A stretch of DNA of 64,000 nt from an uncultured Marinococcus sp. (GTDB lineage: Bacteria; Bacillota; Bacilli; Bacillales; Marinococcaceae), in contig NZ_CANLSU010000006.1 of assembly GCF_947493875.1 (NCBI RefSeq), positions 124,001-188,000 of the forward strand, in the 5' to 3' direction. The translations under genes were made by a program, and so were the position numbers. Positions 8,301 through 17,728 of this stretch are shown here, in pieces (positions within the stretch are counted from its first letter, which is position 1; every line of letters begins with the position of its first letter). The notes below the pieces were generated by a model. It searched no databases, was not told the DNA's origin, and saw only the letters and a program-made list of their open reading frames with translations.

Positions 8301-9076
8301 CAGGCGCCCCCTGCATGGTGATCGTGCTCGTGATGGATAATATGCACGTCATGTCCATATGCGCCGGCAAGATCACTTTCTTCAAACTCCCGCGTCGTAC
8401 CGTGAAAATGAAGCTGCTGATTCAGGCAGGCTACTTTCGTCACGTATTTTGTCATTGCTCCTACATCATGGGTAACAAGGATAAGAGTAATCCCCTTCTC
8501 CCTGTTCCAGTGGCTCAGCCGCTCATAAAACGCCTGGGCGGAGGAAGCATCCACCCCGACGGTCGGTTCGTCCAGAATGAGCACCTCAGGATCGCTCACA
8601 AGAGCACGTGCAATAAATACCCGCTGCTGCTGTCCTCCGGAAAGCCTTCCCATATTTTTCTTTTTAAAGCCGAGCATATCCACCTGCTCGAGCGCTTCGT
8701 GAATGCGCTGCCTGTCTTTACGGTTCAAAAACCGGAGCAGGCCCTTTTTGCCGTACAGCCCCATAGCTACGACTTCATATACAGTTACCGGAAATCCAGC
8801 ATTAAAACGATTTGCTTTTTGGGAAACATAGCCGATCTTCGGCCATTGGTGAAATTGGCGCACCGGCGTCCCAAACCAGCGCACTTCTCCTTTGTAGTGC
8901 TTGTGCAGGCCTAAAAGAATCCGGACGAGCGTGGATTTTCCCGACCCGTTCGGACCGACCAGACCTACAAAATCTCCGTAGTTTATCTTCATATTGACAT
9001 CGTCAAGCACGAGCTCTGACTCGTAGCGAAACGAAAGATGATTCACTTCAAGCAGCGTATTCGTTGAATCTTCCAC
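8300..9076 (-). CDS. znuC: Zinc ABC transporter ATP-binding protein ZnuC/AdcC
   Basis: A 258-residue ABC ATPase. Walker A is GPNGSGKST, the Q-loop follows in VSQKANR, the signature is LSGGQQQR, Walker B is VLILDEP and the switch His is in LVTHD. The C-terminus is His-rich (HDVHIIHHEHDHHAGGA), a typical metal-binding tail for this family. It starts with GTG at 9076, with AAGGAGG seven bases ahead. It is the first gene of the znuC-znuB-znuB-zur operon; a Zur-like palindrome lies 34 bases upstream. Confidence 0.93.
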   Translation of the reverse strand: MEDSTNTLLEVNHLSFRYESELVLDDVNMKINYGDFVGLVGPNGSGKSTLVRILLGLHKHYKGEVRWFGTPVRQFHQWPKIGYVSQKANRFNAGFPVTVYEVVAMGLYGKKGLLRFLNRKDRQRIHEALEQVDMLGFKKKNMGRLSGGQQQRVFIARALVSDPEVLILDEPTVGVDASSAQAFYERLSHWNREKGITLILVTHDVGAMTKYVTKVACLNQQLHFHGTTREFEESDLAGAYGHDVHIIHHEHDHHAGGA

Positions 9077-9109
9077 CAGGAAGCCTCCTTCTTTCCAAAA
9101 ACAATTAAG

Positions 9110-9122
9110 AATCGTTACGATT
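9110..9122. promoter_or_regulatory. Probable Zur operator before znuC
   Basis: The palindrome AATCGT-T-ACGATT; read on the reverse strand it starts AAATCGTAA, which matches one half of the B. subtilis Zur box (AAATCGTAATNATTACGATTT). The second half is degenerate. Its place just ahead of an operon that ends in zur supports the call. Confidence 0.55.
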
Positions 9123-9268
9123 TATCGATAGGAAAAGTATACAAAACCTTTTTGCTTCTGTAAATCTTCTTTGCTTAATCGTGTATACAATTCATGGTTA
9201 TTCTTTGTATGATAGTTAGTAGTAAAGCAGGTCAACGAAATCAAATCCAATTCTAAGGAATGATGAAG

Positions 9269-10846
9269 ATGTTTCAAGCGAAAGAAAAAGTCGCCGTTAT
9301 TGATATAGGCTCCAACTCGATCCGGCTCGTAATTAATGAGGTCGACGAAAAACGGGGATACCGCGAGCTTCATAATTTAAAAACCGTTGCCCGCCTGAGC
9401 AATCATATTGACGATCAGAATGCGCTTACCCAGGAAGGACGGAATATTCTGCTGCATACCCTTCAGCAGTTTGAAGAAGTTCTCCGCTTTCACGACGTTC
9501 AGACTACTCATGCCGTGGCCACCGCAGCTGTGCGCGGTGCCTCCAACCGCGAAGAAGTTCTCCAGTATATTGAAGAACGCATCGATTTTCCCATCCGTGT
9601 TCTTTCCGGCGAGGAAGAAGCCTCCTACGGGTATCTTGCGGTAGTGAATTCGACCAGCCTGTCTGAAGGCATCACAATTGATATCGGGGGCGGCAGTACA
9701 GAGGTAACCATGTTTAAAAACAGGGAGCTCGTGCGCACCCACAGCTTTCCTTTCGGCGCCCTGACATTAAAGCAGAAGTTTCTTCCAGACGATGACAAAA
9801 TTACCTCCAGCAACCTGAAGCAGATGAATAAATGGATTGAAAAACAATTTCAAAAAGTGTCCTGGCTGAAGGAAGAAGGAGAAAACTTTCCGGTTGTCGG
9901 TATCGGCGGCAGCTCCCGGAATATGGTTCTGGTTCACCAGTCTTCCATCAACTACCCTCTTGCCGGCCTGCATCAGTATTCCATGACCGGTGACGATATT
10001 GCCGAAACGATGGAGCTGCTTGAAAAATCGAGCTTATCCGAACGGGAAAATATCGAAGGGCTTTCCAAAGACCGGGCGGACGTTATTATTCCGGCGGTCC
10101 GGATCATTTCCCAGCTTTATAAACATATCGATGCCTCCTACTATTTGATCAGCAATAAGGGCCTTCGCGACGGACTGCTGTTTGAAGAGCTGCTCCGGGA
10201 TAAAATGTACCCTCATTTTCCGGACGTAATCGAGGAAAGCTTTTACCAGCTGAACCGGGAGTTTGAGATTAACCCGGATTACGTGGATGAAGTTGGGAAC
10301 ATTGCTTCTTCGATGTATAACAGCCTTGAGCCCTATATTCCAAAATCATACCTGCATGAAGATAACCAGCGTCTGCTGAACCGTGCAGCCCAGGTTCTTT
10401 ATATCGGGGAATACATCAGCTCCGAGGCAAGCAGCCAGCATACCTTTTACATTTTGACCAACCGTTCCATCGACGGGATTACGCATGAGGAACGGATCGC
10501 CATGTCACTGGTCTCTTCCTTTAAATCTAAATCGATGTTCAAACAGTTTGTGAAACCGTTCCGGCCGTATATGCAGAAAAACAGCTTGAAGCGTCTCGAA
10601 TTTCTCGGAAGTATTTTAAAGTTCTCGTACTCACTCAACCGCACGCGTCGCAATATCGTTTCCGGGCTGGGCGTTGAAAGGAACGGCAAAGAGCTTCATT
10701 TCCATATATACTGCCGCGAGGGCATGAATTCCACCTTTGAAGAAGCCAAAGCTGATAAGTATAAAAAACATCTGGAAAAAATGATTAACCGCGAGATCGT
10801 GCTTCATTTCCACGAACAGTCGCCGGTTTCTGCTTTTTCCAGCTGA
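9269..10846 (+). CDS. ppx: Exopolyphosphatase, Ppx/GppA family
   Basis: A 525-residue protein of the ASKHA fold. The phosphate-binding motifs are IDIGSNSIRLVI at the N-terminus and IDIGGGSTEVTMF near residue 135; between them is the family stretch ATAAVRGASN..VLSGEEEASYGYL. The C-terminal part (about 300-520) is helical, as in long Ppx enzymes with an HD-like domain. It degrades polyphosphate and/or pppGpp. The start is the third ATG of a cluster (9269), nine bases after AAGGA; those at 9260 and 9263 are too close. It sits 96 bases before ppk1, so one locus encodes polyphosphate synthesis and breakdown. The pair is not part of the B. subtilis block and looks inserted between the zinc operon and nfo. 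Confidence 0.9.
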   Translation: MFQAKEKVAVIDIGSNSIRLVINEVDEKRGYRELHNLKTVARLSNHIDDQNALTQEGRNILLHTLQQFEEVLRFHDVQTTHAVATAAVRGASNREEVLQYIEERIDFPIRVLSGEEEASYGYLAVVNSTSLSEGITIDIGGGSTEVTMFKNRELVRTHSFPFGALTLKQKFLPDDDKITSSNLKQMNKWIEKQFQKVSWLKEEGENFPVVGIGGSSRNMVLVHQSSINYPLAGLHQYSMTGDDIAETMELLEKSSLSERENIEGLSKDRADVIIPAVRIISQLYKHIDASYYLISNKGLRDGLLFEELLRDKMYPHFPDVIEESFYQLNREFEINPDYVDEVGNIASSMYNSLEPYIPKSYLHEDNQRLLNRAAQVLYIGEYISSEASSQHTFYILTNRSIDGITHEERIAMSLVSSFKSKSMFKQFVKPFRPYMQKNSLKRLEFLGSILKFSYSLNRTRRNIVSGLGVERNGKELHFHIYCREGMNSTFEEAKADKYKKHLEKMINREIVLHFHEQSPVSAFSS

Positions 10847-10942
10847 ACAATGCTTTTTTCGTGAATCTTTACATGCACTTAACATTTCGTTGATACAATT
10901 GGCCCAGGAGTGACCAGGGTGTAAAGAAAGGCGGATTCTACC

Positions 10943-13051
10943 ATGACCGAAACGACTCAGACAAATATTGACCTTGAAAATCCAGCATACTATAACAACC
11001 GTGAGATCAGCTGGCTTGCATTTAATGAGCGGGTGCTCGAGGAGGCGCTTGATGAGACCAATCCGCTCCTTGAACGCCTGCGGTTTTTAGGTATCTTCAG
11101 CTCCAATCTGGACGAATTTTTCATGGTCCGGGTGGCGGGGTTAAAAGACCAGGTGAAAGCAGGATTTAATAAGCCGGAAAACAAAGCCGGACTTACTCCG
11201 AAGCAGCAGCTCTCAGCCATCACCAAAAAAAATTCAGAGCTCGTGCGGCTGCAGGATCATTTTTTTACGGAAACGGCTGTTCCGCTGTTAGCCTCGGAAA
11301 ATATTCGTTTTCTTTCGACGCTTGAATTAAACAGCGACCAGTATAAATATGTCCAGGAGTATTTCATGTCCAATATTATGCCGGTGCTGACCCCAATGGC
11401 TGTGGATGCCTATCGTCCGTTTCCCATGCTATTAAACAAATCCCTGAACCTGGCCGTCCGGCTGCAGAAGGACGCTGGGGATGAAAAAGAGAGCATCGCC
11501 ATTGTACAGGTGCCCGGGGTGCTCCCCCGCTTCCTTGTGCTTCCGTCATCCGACGGCAGCCGGGAGTATATTCTCCTTGAACAGGTGCTCGCGGAATTTA
11601 TCCATATGCTTTTCAAAGGGTTTACTGTCGTAAGTGCTTCTCCGTTCCGAATCACCCGGAATGCGGATTTAACCATTCATGAGGAAGGTGCCCGCGATCT
11701 GCTCCGGGAAATTGAAAAGGAATTAAAAAAACGTAAATGGGGAGCCGCCGTTCGTCTGGAATGCCAGCACGGCATGATGGATGACTATATTCTCGAGTTT
11801 CTGCTTGAAGCCCTCGAGGTTCATCCGGATGACGTGTATACACTGAAGGGGCCGATTGATTTAACCTTTTTATTTCCGCTCTGCGATGAACTCGCGCCGG
11901 AATGGGAGCATCTCGTGTACGAAACGCTTATTCCCCAGCCACCGGAGGATTTGATTGCCGAGGCCGATGTGTTTGACGCTGCTGACGACCGTGATGTTTT
12001 GCTGCATCACCCTTACGAATCGTTCCAGCCTGTTATCGACTTTATTTCCACAGCTGCCGACGATCCGGACGTTTTAGCCATAAAGCAGACCCTCTACCGG
12101 GTCAGTGGAGACTCCCCCATCATTGCTGCACTGGCAAGAGCGGCAGAGCAGGGTAAACAGGTGACGGTCCTTGTGGAGCTGAAGGCCCGCTTTGATGAAG
12201 AAAATAATATTCAATGGGCAAAAACCCTCGAGAAATCCGGGGTGCATGTCATTTATGGCATTACGTCGCTGAAAACCCACAGTAAAATTGTACTGGTTGT
12301 CAAGAAGACAGCAGGCGGCATCAAGCGGTATGTACACCTTGGTACCGGCAACTATAACGATTCCACTGCTAAAGTGTATACCGATATGGGAATGATTACG
12401 ACCCGCCCCTCCTTCGGTGAAGATGCCACTAACTTTTTCAATCATTTAAGCGGCTTTTCCCAGCAGCCGTCCTGGAATGAAATCAGCACTTCTCCGGACG
12501 GTATACGCGATGAACTCCTCCACCTGATCCAGCAGGAAATTGACTGCCACAATCGGAATGGGAGCGGCCACATCATCGCCAAAATGAATTCGTTAACAGA
12601 TAAAGAGCTCATTATTAAACTTTATGAAGCCTCTCAGGCCGGTGTCCGCATTGAACTCATTGTGCGCGGTATCTGCTGCCTGAAGCCAGGCATTCCCGGA
12701 GTAAGCGAAAGCATCACCGTGCGAAGCATCGTCGGTCGTTTCCTAGAGCATACCCGTATCTTTTACTTTGCCAACAGCGGCCGTGATGACTATTATTTGT
12801 CCTCGGCTGACTGGATGACAAGAAACATGGAAAAACGAATCGAAATTATGTTTCCCGTCTACGAGCCCATTTTAAAAAAGCGGCTCCACGCTATTTTACA
12901 GCTGATTCTGCAGGACAATGTGAAGGCACGGGAGCAGGACAGCAGCGGCTATTATCATTACGTCGAGCCTGCGGCCGGAGAGCCCGCCGTTAACAGCCAG
13001 CTGGTGTTGTTTGAATGGGCATCGAGATTTCTTGATATGAATAACGAATAA
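10943..13051 (+). CDS. ppk1: Polyphosphate kinase 1
   Basis: A 702-residue PPK1, which reversibly transfers the gamma-phosphate of ATP to inorganic polyphosphate. Domain order is N-terminal helical (ISWLAFNERVLEEA), head domain, then two phospholipase-D-like C domains. The phospho-accepting histidine is H446 in LKTHSK, followed by HLGTGNYND; the second C domain carries SADWMTRNMEKR. Length is normal. ATG with AAAGGCGG upstream. It forms a probable operon with ppx. Confidence 0.96.
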   Translation: MTETTQTNIDLENPAYYNNREISWLAFNERVLEEALDETNPLLERLRFLGIFSSNLDEFFMVRVAGLKDQVKAGFNKPENKAGLTPKQQLSAITKKNSELVRLQDHFFTETAVPLLASENIRFLSTLELNSDQYKYVQEYFMSNIMPVLTPMAVDAYRPFPMLLNKSLNLAVRLQKDAGDEKESIAIVQVPGVLPRFLVLPSSDGSREYILLEQVLAEFIHMLFKGFTVVSASPFRITRNADLTIHEEGARDLLREIEKELKKRKWGAAVRLECQHGMMDDYILEFLLEALEVHPDDVYTLKGPIDLTFLFPLCDELAPEWEHLVYETLIPQPPEDLIAEADVFDAADDRDVLLHHPYESFQPVIDFISTAADDPDVLAIKQTLYRVSGDSPIIAALARAAEQGKQVTVLVELKARFDEENNIQWAKTLEKSGVHVIYGITSLKTHSKIVLVVKKTAGGIKRYVHLGTGNYNDSTAKVYTDMGMITTRPSFGEDATNFFNHLSGFSQQPSWNEISTSPDGIRDELLHLIQQEIDCHNRNGSGHIIAKMNSLTDKELIIKLYEASQAGVRIELIVRGICCLKPGIPGVSESITVRSIVGRFLEHTRIFYFANSGRDDYYLSSADWMTRNMEKRIEIMFPVYEPILKKRLHAILQLILQDNVKAREQDSSGYYHYVEPAAGEPAVNSQLVLFEWASRFLDMNNE

Positions 13052-13054
13052 AAC

Positions 13055-13096
13055 AAGCACGCCCTGCACATAGGATTCATGCGGGGCGTGCTTTTA
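13055..13096 (+). terminator. Intrinsic terminator of ppk1
   Basis: Stem AAGCACGCCC.GCA / TGC.GGGCGTGCTT followed by TT, directly after the ppk1 stop codon. Confidence 0.85.
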
Positions 13097-13133
13097 TCAT
13101 CTTTATACGGAAATACTTTGTTTTTGCATCTGC

Positions 13134-13165
13134 AAAAAAAGCATGAACGCGTCACACATTCATGC
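13134..13165 (-). terminator. Intrinsic terminator of nfo
   Basis: On the reverse strand, stem GCATGAA / TTCATGC around an 11-base loop, followed by T7. Ten bases after the nfo stop codon and back to back with the ppk1 terminator. Confidence 0.88.
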
Positions 13166-13174
13166 AATTGATAT

Positions 13175-14071
13175 TTATACTTCGGCCGGCATTAATTCGT
13201 CCCGCCAGTTCGCTTTCCATTCTTTTTGTCTGAGCATCGCAATTTCATGCTTGTACGGTGGTTTTTTGTTTTTCTTGTCCGTGCCTACATAAGGTGTTTC
13301 CAGTATTTTAGGCACAGAAGCAAACGCCTCGTGGTGCACAATTTCTGCCAGCGTGTTATAGCCGATATAGCCGTAGCCAATATTTTCGTGACGGTCTTTG
13401 CCTGCCCCGCGTTCGTTTTTGCTGTCGTTAATATGAAGCACCTTCAGCCGGTCGAGCCCGACGTAATGGTCGAATGATTCCAGAACGCCGTCCAGGTTCC
13501 CCACAATATCGTAGCCCGCATCATGCGTGTGGCATGTATCAAAGCAGACACTCAGTTTATCATTGTGAGTCACTCCACTGATAATCTCTGAGAGCTCTTC
13601 AAAGCTTATTCCGCATTCCGATCCTTTTCCCGCCATTGTTTCAAGCGCGATCTGAACCTTCTGGTCCGGGTGAATGACTTCATTTAAGCCTTCAATAATT
13701 TTCTTAATGCCCGCTTCTGTTCCGGCGCCGACGTGCGCGCCCGGGTGAAGAACAATCTGCTTTGCCCCAAGGGACTCGGATCTGCTGATTTCATTGCGCA
13801 GAAAATCGACGCCCAGCTGAAATGTTTCCGGTTTGGTCGTATTGCCGATATTGATAATATACGGCGCATGGACCACTACCTCTTCGATGCCGTTTTCCTT
13901 CATGTGGGCGTGCCCGTCTTCGATATTTAATTCTTCGATAGGCTTACGCCGGGTATTCTGCGGCGCTCCTGTATAGATCATCATCGCTGTCGCTCCGTAT
14001 GAAGCCGCTTCTTCGCTTGAACCAAGAAGCATTTTCTTTCCGTTCATGGATACGTGTGAGCCTAAAAGCAC
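13175..14071 (-). CDS. nfo: Endonuclease IV (Nfo), AP endonuclease
   Basis: A 298-residue TIM-barrel enzyme of base-excision repair that cuts 5' of abasic sites using three zinc ions. Motifs: GSHVSM at the N-terminus, [41 protein letters not shown] and [21 protein letters not shown]. The best start is GTG at 14071 (MLLGSHVSM), eight bases after GAGG and matching the family N-terminus; the GTG and ATG just upstream overlap the ribosome binding site. It follows cshB after 17 bases, as in B. subtilis. Confidence 0.95.
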   Translation of the reverse strand: MLLGSHVSMNGKKMLLGSSEEAASYGATAMMIYTGAPQNTRRKPIEELNIEDGHAHMKENGIEEVVVHAPYIINIGNTTKPETFQLGVDFLRNEISRSESLGAKQIVLHPGAHVGAGTEAGIKKIIEGLNEVIHPDQKVQIALETMAGKGSECGISFEELSEIISGVTHNDKLSVCFDTCHTHDAGYDIVGNLDGVLESFDHYVGLDRLKVLHINDSKNERGAGKDRHENIGYGYIGYNTLAEIVHHEAFASVPKILETPYVGTDKKNKKPPYKHEIAMLRQKEWKANWRDELMPAEV

Positions 14072-14088
14072 AGTCATCACCTCAGTTA

Positions 14089-15378
14089 TTATTTTCGTTT
14101 GTGCCGGCGGGAGGCCGTCTGGTCTGCCATCGCTTTTTTCTTGTAGCCCGGCTTCACTTTTTTCGGCTTTTTCACCGGCATGGAATCAGGAGCAGGTGCG
14201 GGCTTTCGCTTCGTCTGTTTGGAGGCAAACAGCGGTTTGGACAGCTCGGTCCATGCTCCTTTACGAAAGTCCATGAACGTAAAGCGGATACCCTGCTTCT
14301 GAAGAGAAAGAACGGCTTTGCGGTCTTCTTCTCCCATCAGAGTATAAGACTCCCCTGTCAGTCCGGCTCTTCCCGCACGGCCCGTCCGGTGAATAAAGTA
14401 TTCCAATTCCTTCGGCAGGCTGTAGTTAATAATGTGAGAAATGCCCGGAATATCCATACCACGGGCAGCAAGATCGGTAGCTACCAGATACTGGACCTCA
14501 AGATTCTGAATCCGTTTCATAACCTGTTTGCGCTGCCGCGAAGGCAGACCGCCGTGCAGAACCTCTACCGGATATTGTTTTTTAAACATCTCTCCGGCCA
14601 GTTCATCCGCTTCGTCCTTTGTGCTTGCGAATATGATGGCGAGAAACGGCTGCAGCCGGTCCACAAGCTCCATCGTCACATCAAGACGGCTGCGGTGCCT
14701 GAGAGCGATACCGTAGTGCGTCATTTCTTTCGGCGTCGCATGCTCCGGCTTTACGTGTACATGCTTGGGATTGTTCATATATTTTCTTAAGAAGGGCTGC
14801 AGGCTCTCCGGCACTGTGGCAGAGAATACCATCATCTGCAGGTTATCTGCCATTTTGCCGGCCACCGGATCAATTTCTTCCAGAAAGCCCATATCAAGCA
14901 TCTGGTCCGCTTCATCAATGACGAGCATGCTGACTGTGTGTACATTGATAACATTTTCTCCTACCATGTCCTTCAGGCGGCCCGGTGTAGCTACAATAAT
15001 ATGCGGCGGGTTGCGGAGCTGTTCCATTACTCTTGAACGATCCGTCCCCCCCGACACCTGCTTGGCACGTACCGAAGACGTTTCATCTTCCTCCGTAAGT
15101 TCCTTCAGGACACCGAAAATCTGGCCGGCAAGCTCCCGGGTAGGGGCTGTTATGACTGCCTGCACCTCCGCTTTGGAGGTGTCTATTCTGCTAAGGATCG
15201 GCAGCAGATACGCAAGCGTCTTGCCTGAACCGGTCTGCGACTGGCCGATAACATCCTTTCCGTTAATCGCAGAAGGGATCAGCCGTTCCTGAATATCCGT
15301 TGGTTTTTGAATTCGTTTTTTATCCAGCAGCCTGAGGGCGTATGCCGGAATATTGTATTGTTTAAAGCGATTTTCCAC
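14089..15378 (-). CDS. cshB: DEAD-box ATP-dependent RNA helicase CshB
   Basis: A 429-residue RNA helicase. The Q motif region is [13 protein letters not shown], motif I is SQTGSGKT, motif Ia PTRELA, motif II DEAD, motif III SAT, motif [13 protein letters not shown] and motif [13 protein letters not shown] Lys/Arg-rich tail ([13 protein letters not shown]) follows. By position next to nfo it is the counterpart of B. subtilis cshB (yqfR), a cold-shock helicase acting on RNA folding. The likely start is GTG at 15378, eight bases after AGG; the GTG at 15387 overlaps the ribosome binding site. Confidence 0.92.
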   Translation of the reverse strand: MENRFKQYNIPAYALRLLDKKRIQKPTDIQERLIPSAINGKDVIGQSQTGSGKTLAYLLPILSRIDTSKAEVQAVITAPTRELAGQIFGVLKELTEEDETSSVRAKQVSGGTDRSRVMEQLRNPPHIIVATPGRLKDMVGENVINVHTVSMLVIDEADQMLDMGFLEEIDPVAGKMADNLQMMVFSATVPESLQPFLRKYMNNPKHVHVKPEHATPKEMTHYGIALRHRSRLDVTMELVDRLQPFLAIIFASTKDEADELAGEMFKKQYPVEVLHGGLPSRQRKQVMKRIQNLEVQYLVATDLAARGMDIPGISHIINYSLPKELEYFIHRTGRAGRAGLTGESYTLMGEEDRKAVLSLQKQGIRFTFMDFRKGAWTELSKPLFASKQTKRKPAPAPDSMPVKKPKKVKPGYKKKAMADQTASRRHKRK

Positions 15379-15516
15379 GCTGTTCACCTAACTCTCTTTT
15401 CATTTACGCATTTTTTGCATCTCCATATTTTATCATAGTTAAAATAGAAACCATAGCTTCTCTGCTGCTTCTGTTCACAAAATATTAAAGGACTGCATTC
15501 AGCCAGCCGTCCTTTC

Positions 15517-15545
15517 TTTTCAACCAGGCACTTAGGTAGTATAAT
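15517..15545 (+). promoter_or_regulatory. Candidate promoter of ispH
   Basis: A perfect TATAAT at 15540-15545 with a poor -35 (TTTTCA, 17 bases upstream), 90 bases before the ispH start. The 15388-15635 gap is the divergent cshB/ispH promoter region and holds no gene. Confidence 0.45.
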
Positions 15546-15635
15546 GAATCCAGAATCGTTTTACATGACTGCATACGTAAAGTCAGCGCGTACACGCAAG
15601 ACCTCACGGTTCAAATTATGAAACAGGAGGCCTTT

Positions 15636-16580
15636 ATGGAAGTAACGAAAATTTCACCACGTGGATACTGCTACGGCGTTGTCGATGCGATGGTAATGGC
15701 GAAAAAAGCCGCCGGTAACCAGGAGCTTCCGCGCCCAATCTATATTTTAGGCATGATCGTACACAACAAGCACGTGACTGACGCATTTGAAGAAGAAGGG
15801 GTCATATCCCTCGACGGGCCCAACCGGCTTGAAATACTCCGGCAGGTGGATAAAGGTACAGTCGTATTTACAGCTCACGGCGTTTCTCCGGAAGTACGCG
15901 AGCTTGCCGAAGAAAAAGGACTGACGACCATTGATGCCACCTGCCCCGATGTTACCGTCACCCACGACTTAATACGGCAAAAGCGGGATCAGGGCTATGA
16001 GTTTATCTATGTCGGCAAAAAAGGGCATCCGGAGCCGGAAGGCGCTGTCGGTGTCGCTCCGGACATTGTGCATTTAGTGGAAACGCTCGATGATCTTGAA
16101 AGCTTAAACATTCGGTCGGAACGGATTATTATGACTAACCAGACGACCATGAGCCAGTGGGACGTATCCGACATTATGGATCGGGCGAGAGAAATTTATC
16201 CACACGCAGAGGTGCACAATGAAATCTGTAATGCCACCCAGGTCCGCCAGGAAGCGGTAGCTGAACAGGCGAAGGATGTAGATCTTGTGCTCGTTGTCGG
16301 CGATCCGAAAAGCAACAACTCCAACCGGCTGGCCCAGGTGTCCGAGCAGGTGGCAGGTACCATAGCGTACCGGATCAGCAACTTAACCGAGCTGGATTTA
16401 AGCTGGCTTGAAAATGTTAACTCTGTAGGGGTAACAGCAGGTGCCTCCACGCCGACATTAATCACAAAGGAAGTCATCCTGTTTATCGACCAGTACGATC
16501 CAAACGATTCATCCACATGGGACACTGAGTCTCATATTGATAAATCAAAAATTCTTCCAAAAATCAAAGCAAAATCATAA
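15636..16580 (+). CDS. ispH: 4-hydroxy-3-methylbut-2-enyl diphosphate reductase IspH/LytB
   Basis: A 314-residue 4Fe-4S enzyme, the last step of the MEP pathway, converting HMBPP to IPP and DMAPP. Cluster cysteines are C12 (RGYCYGV), C103 (ATCPDVT) and C198 (NEICNATQ); substrate histidines H43 and H81 are in place, as is SNNSNRL. Start ATG 15636 follows AGGAGG with five bases between; the ATG at 15618 has no ribosome binding site and gives a non-family extension. It stands alone between a promoter and terminator, 10 kb from ispG. Confidence 0.97.
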   Translation: MEVTKISPRGYCYGVVDAMVMAKKAAGNQELPRPIYILGMIVHNKHVTDAFEEEGVISLDGPNRLEILRQVDKGTVVFTAHGVSPEVRELAEEKGLTTIDATCPDVTVTHDLIRQKRDQGYEFIYVGKKGHPEPEGAVGVAPDIVHLVETLDDLESLNIRSERIIMTNQTTMSQWDVSDIMDRAREIYPHAEVHNEICNATQVRQEAVAEQAKDVDLVLVVGDPKSNNSNRLAQVSEQVAGTIAYRISNLTELDLSWLENVNSVGVTAGASTPTLITKEVILFIDQYDPNDSSTWDTESHIDKSKILPKIKAKS

Positions 16581-16616
16581 AAAAATCCCTCCGCTTGAGC
16601 GCGGAGGGATTTTTTC
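16579..16616. terminator. Bidirectional intrinsic terminator between ispH and yqfO
   Basis: Stem AAAAATCCCTCCGC / GCGGAGGGATTTTT with A and T tails on both sides. It ends ispH on the plus strand and yqfO on the minus strand. Confidence 0.93.
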
Positions 16617-16618
16617 TA

Positions 16619-17728
16619 TTATGCCAGCCGGAATGGTTCAGTGGACAAAGCAGAAGCCACCCATTCCACCTGCAGCCGGTCCTGACTGCGGTGCTGCATT
16701 TCCTTCTGCACACCCTTTTTCATGATTTTTTCCACATGGTGGCCGGGATCCATCATCGTAAGGCCATCCATCGCCGCATCCTGGGCTGTATGGAAATAAA
16801 TATCGCCGGTAATGTACACATCCGCCTGCTTCGAAAGCGCCTGCTTCCAGTATTTGTTGCCATCGCCTCCGAGTAGGGCCACGCGTTTGACCCGGTCGGC
16901 TTTTCCGTCCACCACGCGGACAAACGGCACGTCATAGCTTTTTTTTACCTGCTCCACAAACGCTTCAAGCGTCATTTCCTCCGGAAGGTCTCCCACTCTG
17001 CCGAGTCCGTAAGGCTCTCCTGGAAGGGCCAGTGGATACATATCATACGCCGGTTCTTCATACGGATGGGCTGCAGTTAAAGCAGCTTCCACAGACTGCC
17101 GGAGTGAGGCCGGCACGATCGTTTCCATCCGCTTTTCGTCCGCGAATTCCATTTTTCCCTGCTCGCCTAAAAAAGGATCCGTGCCGTCCCCGGGGATAAA
17201 TGTTCCAGTCCCCGAAGCGGAAAATGTACAGTGACTATACCCACCGATATAGCCGGCGCCCGCGTCCCCTACTGCCTGTCTTACTTCTTCCGTGTGAGAC
17301 TCCGGTACAAAGGCCACCAGCTTATACAGCTGGTCTTCGCCTGTCACAGCCAGCACCTCCGTGTTCGTTAAACCGAGCGCTTCTGCCATCATGTCATTCA
17401 CGCCCCCTGGAGCAATGTCGAGGTTTGTATGAGCAGCATAGACAGTTAAATCATGCTTAATGCACTTTTCAATTACCGGCCCCTGGCCATTTGCCACATC
17501 AAGTGATTTTATAGGACGAAACAGCAGCGGGTGATGGGCAATGATTAACTCCACCCCTGTTTTAACAGCTTCATCCACCACCTCTTCGGATACGTCAAGG
17601 GTCGTGAGCACCTTTGTCACCGGCTGGTTCCAGTCCCCGATCATCAGCCCCACCCGGTCGCCTTCCACAGCAAGCGACGGCGGCGCCCATTCTTCAAACA
17701 CCCGGATAACATCACGTACAGTATTCAT
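16619..17728 (-). CDS. yqfO: Nif3-like dinuclear metal centre protein YqfO
   Basis: A 369-residue member of the NIF3/DUF34 family. Conserved metal-site residues are seen in ELIIAHHPLLFRP, YAAHTNLD and, near the C-terminus, TGDIYFHTAQDA and DPGHHVEK. A central insert of about 100 residues (LYKLVAFVPESHTEEV) resembles the CutA/PII-like domain typical of the longer Bacillus form. The function is uncertain; a GTP cyclohydrolase-like role has been proposed for the family. It overlaps trmK by four bases (ATGA), and the trmK-yqfO pairing is conserved in Bacillus. Confidence 0.93.
   Translation of the reverse strand: MNTVRDVIRVFEEWAPPSLAVEGDRVGLMIGDWNQPVTKVLTTLDVSEEVVDEAVKTGVELIIAHHPLLFRPIKSLDVANGQGPVIEKCIKHDLTVYAAHTNLDIAPGGVNDMMAEALGLTNTEVLAVTGEDQLYKLVAFVPESHTEEVRQAVGDAGAGYIGGYSHCTFSASGTGTFIPGDGTDPFLGEQGKMEFADEKRMETIVPASLRQSVEAALTAAHPYEEPAYDMYPLALPGEPYGLGRVGDLPEEMTLEAFVEQVKKSYDVPFVRVVDGKADRVKRVALLGGDGNKYWKQALSKQADVYITGDIYFHTAQDAAMDGLTMMDPGHHVEKIMKKGVQKEMQHRSQDRLQVEWVASALSTEPFRLA

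Noticed and set aside
10847-10942. A separate promoter for ppk1 (TTTACA with TACAAT).
   Set aside because: The two hexamers are 20 bases apart, too far for a convincing sigma-A promoter; read-through from ppx is simpler.
13999-14790. A 263-codon open frame on the plus strand antisense to cshB.
   Set aside because: It lies wholly over a well-conserved helicase gene, has no ribosome binding site, and its translation is rich in Phe, Arg and His as expected from the complement of a coding strand.
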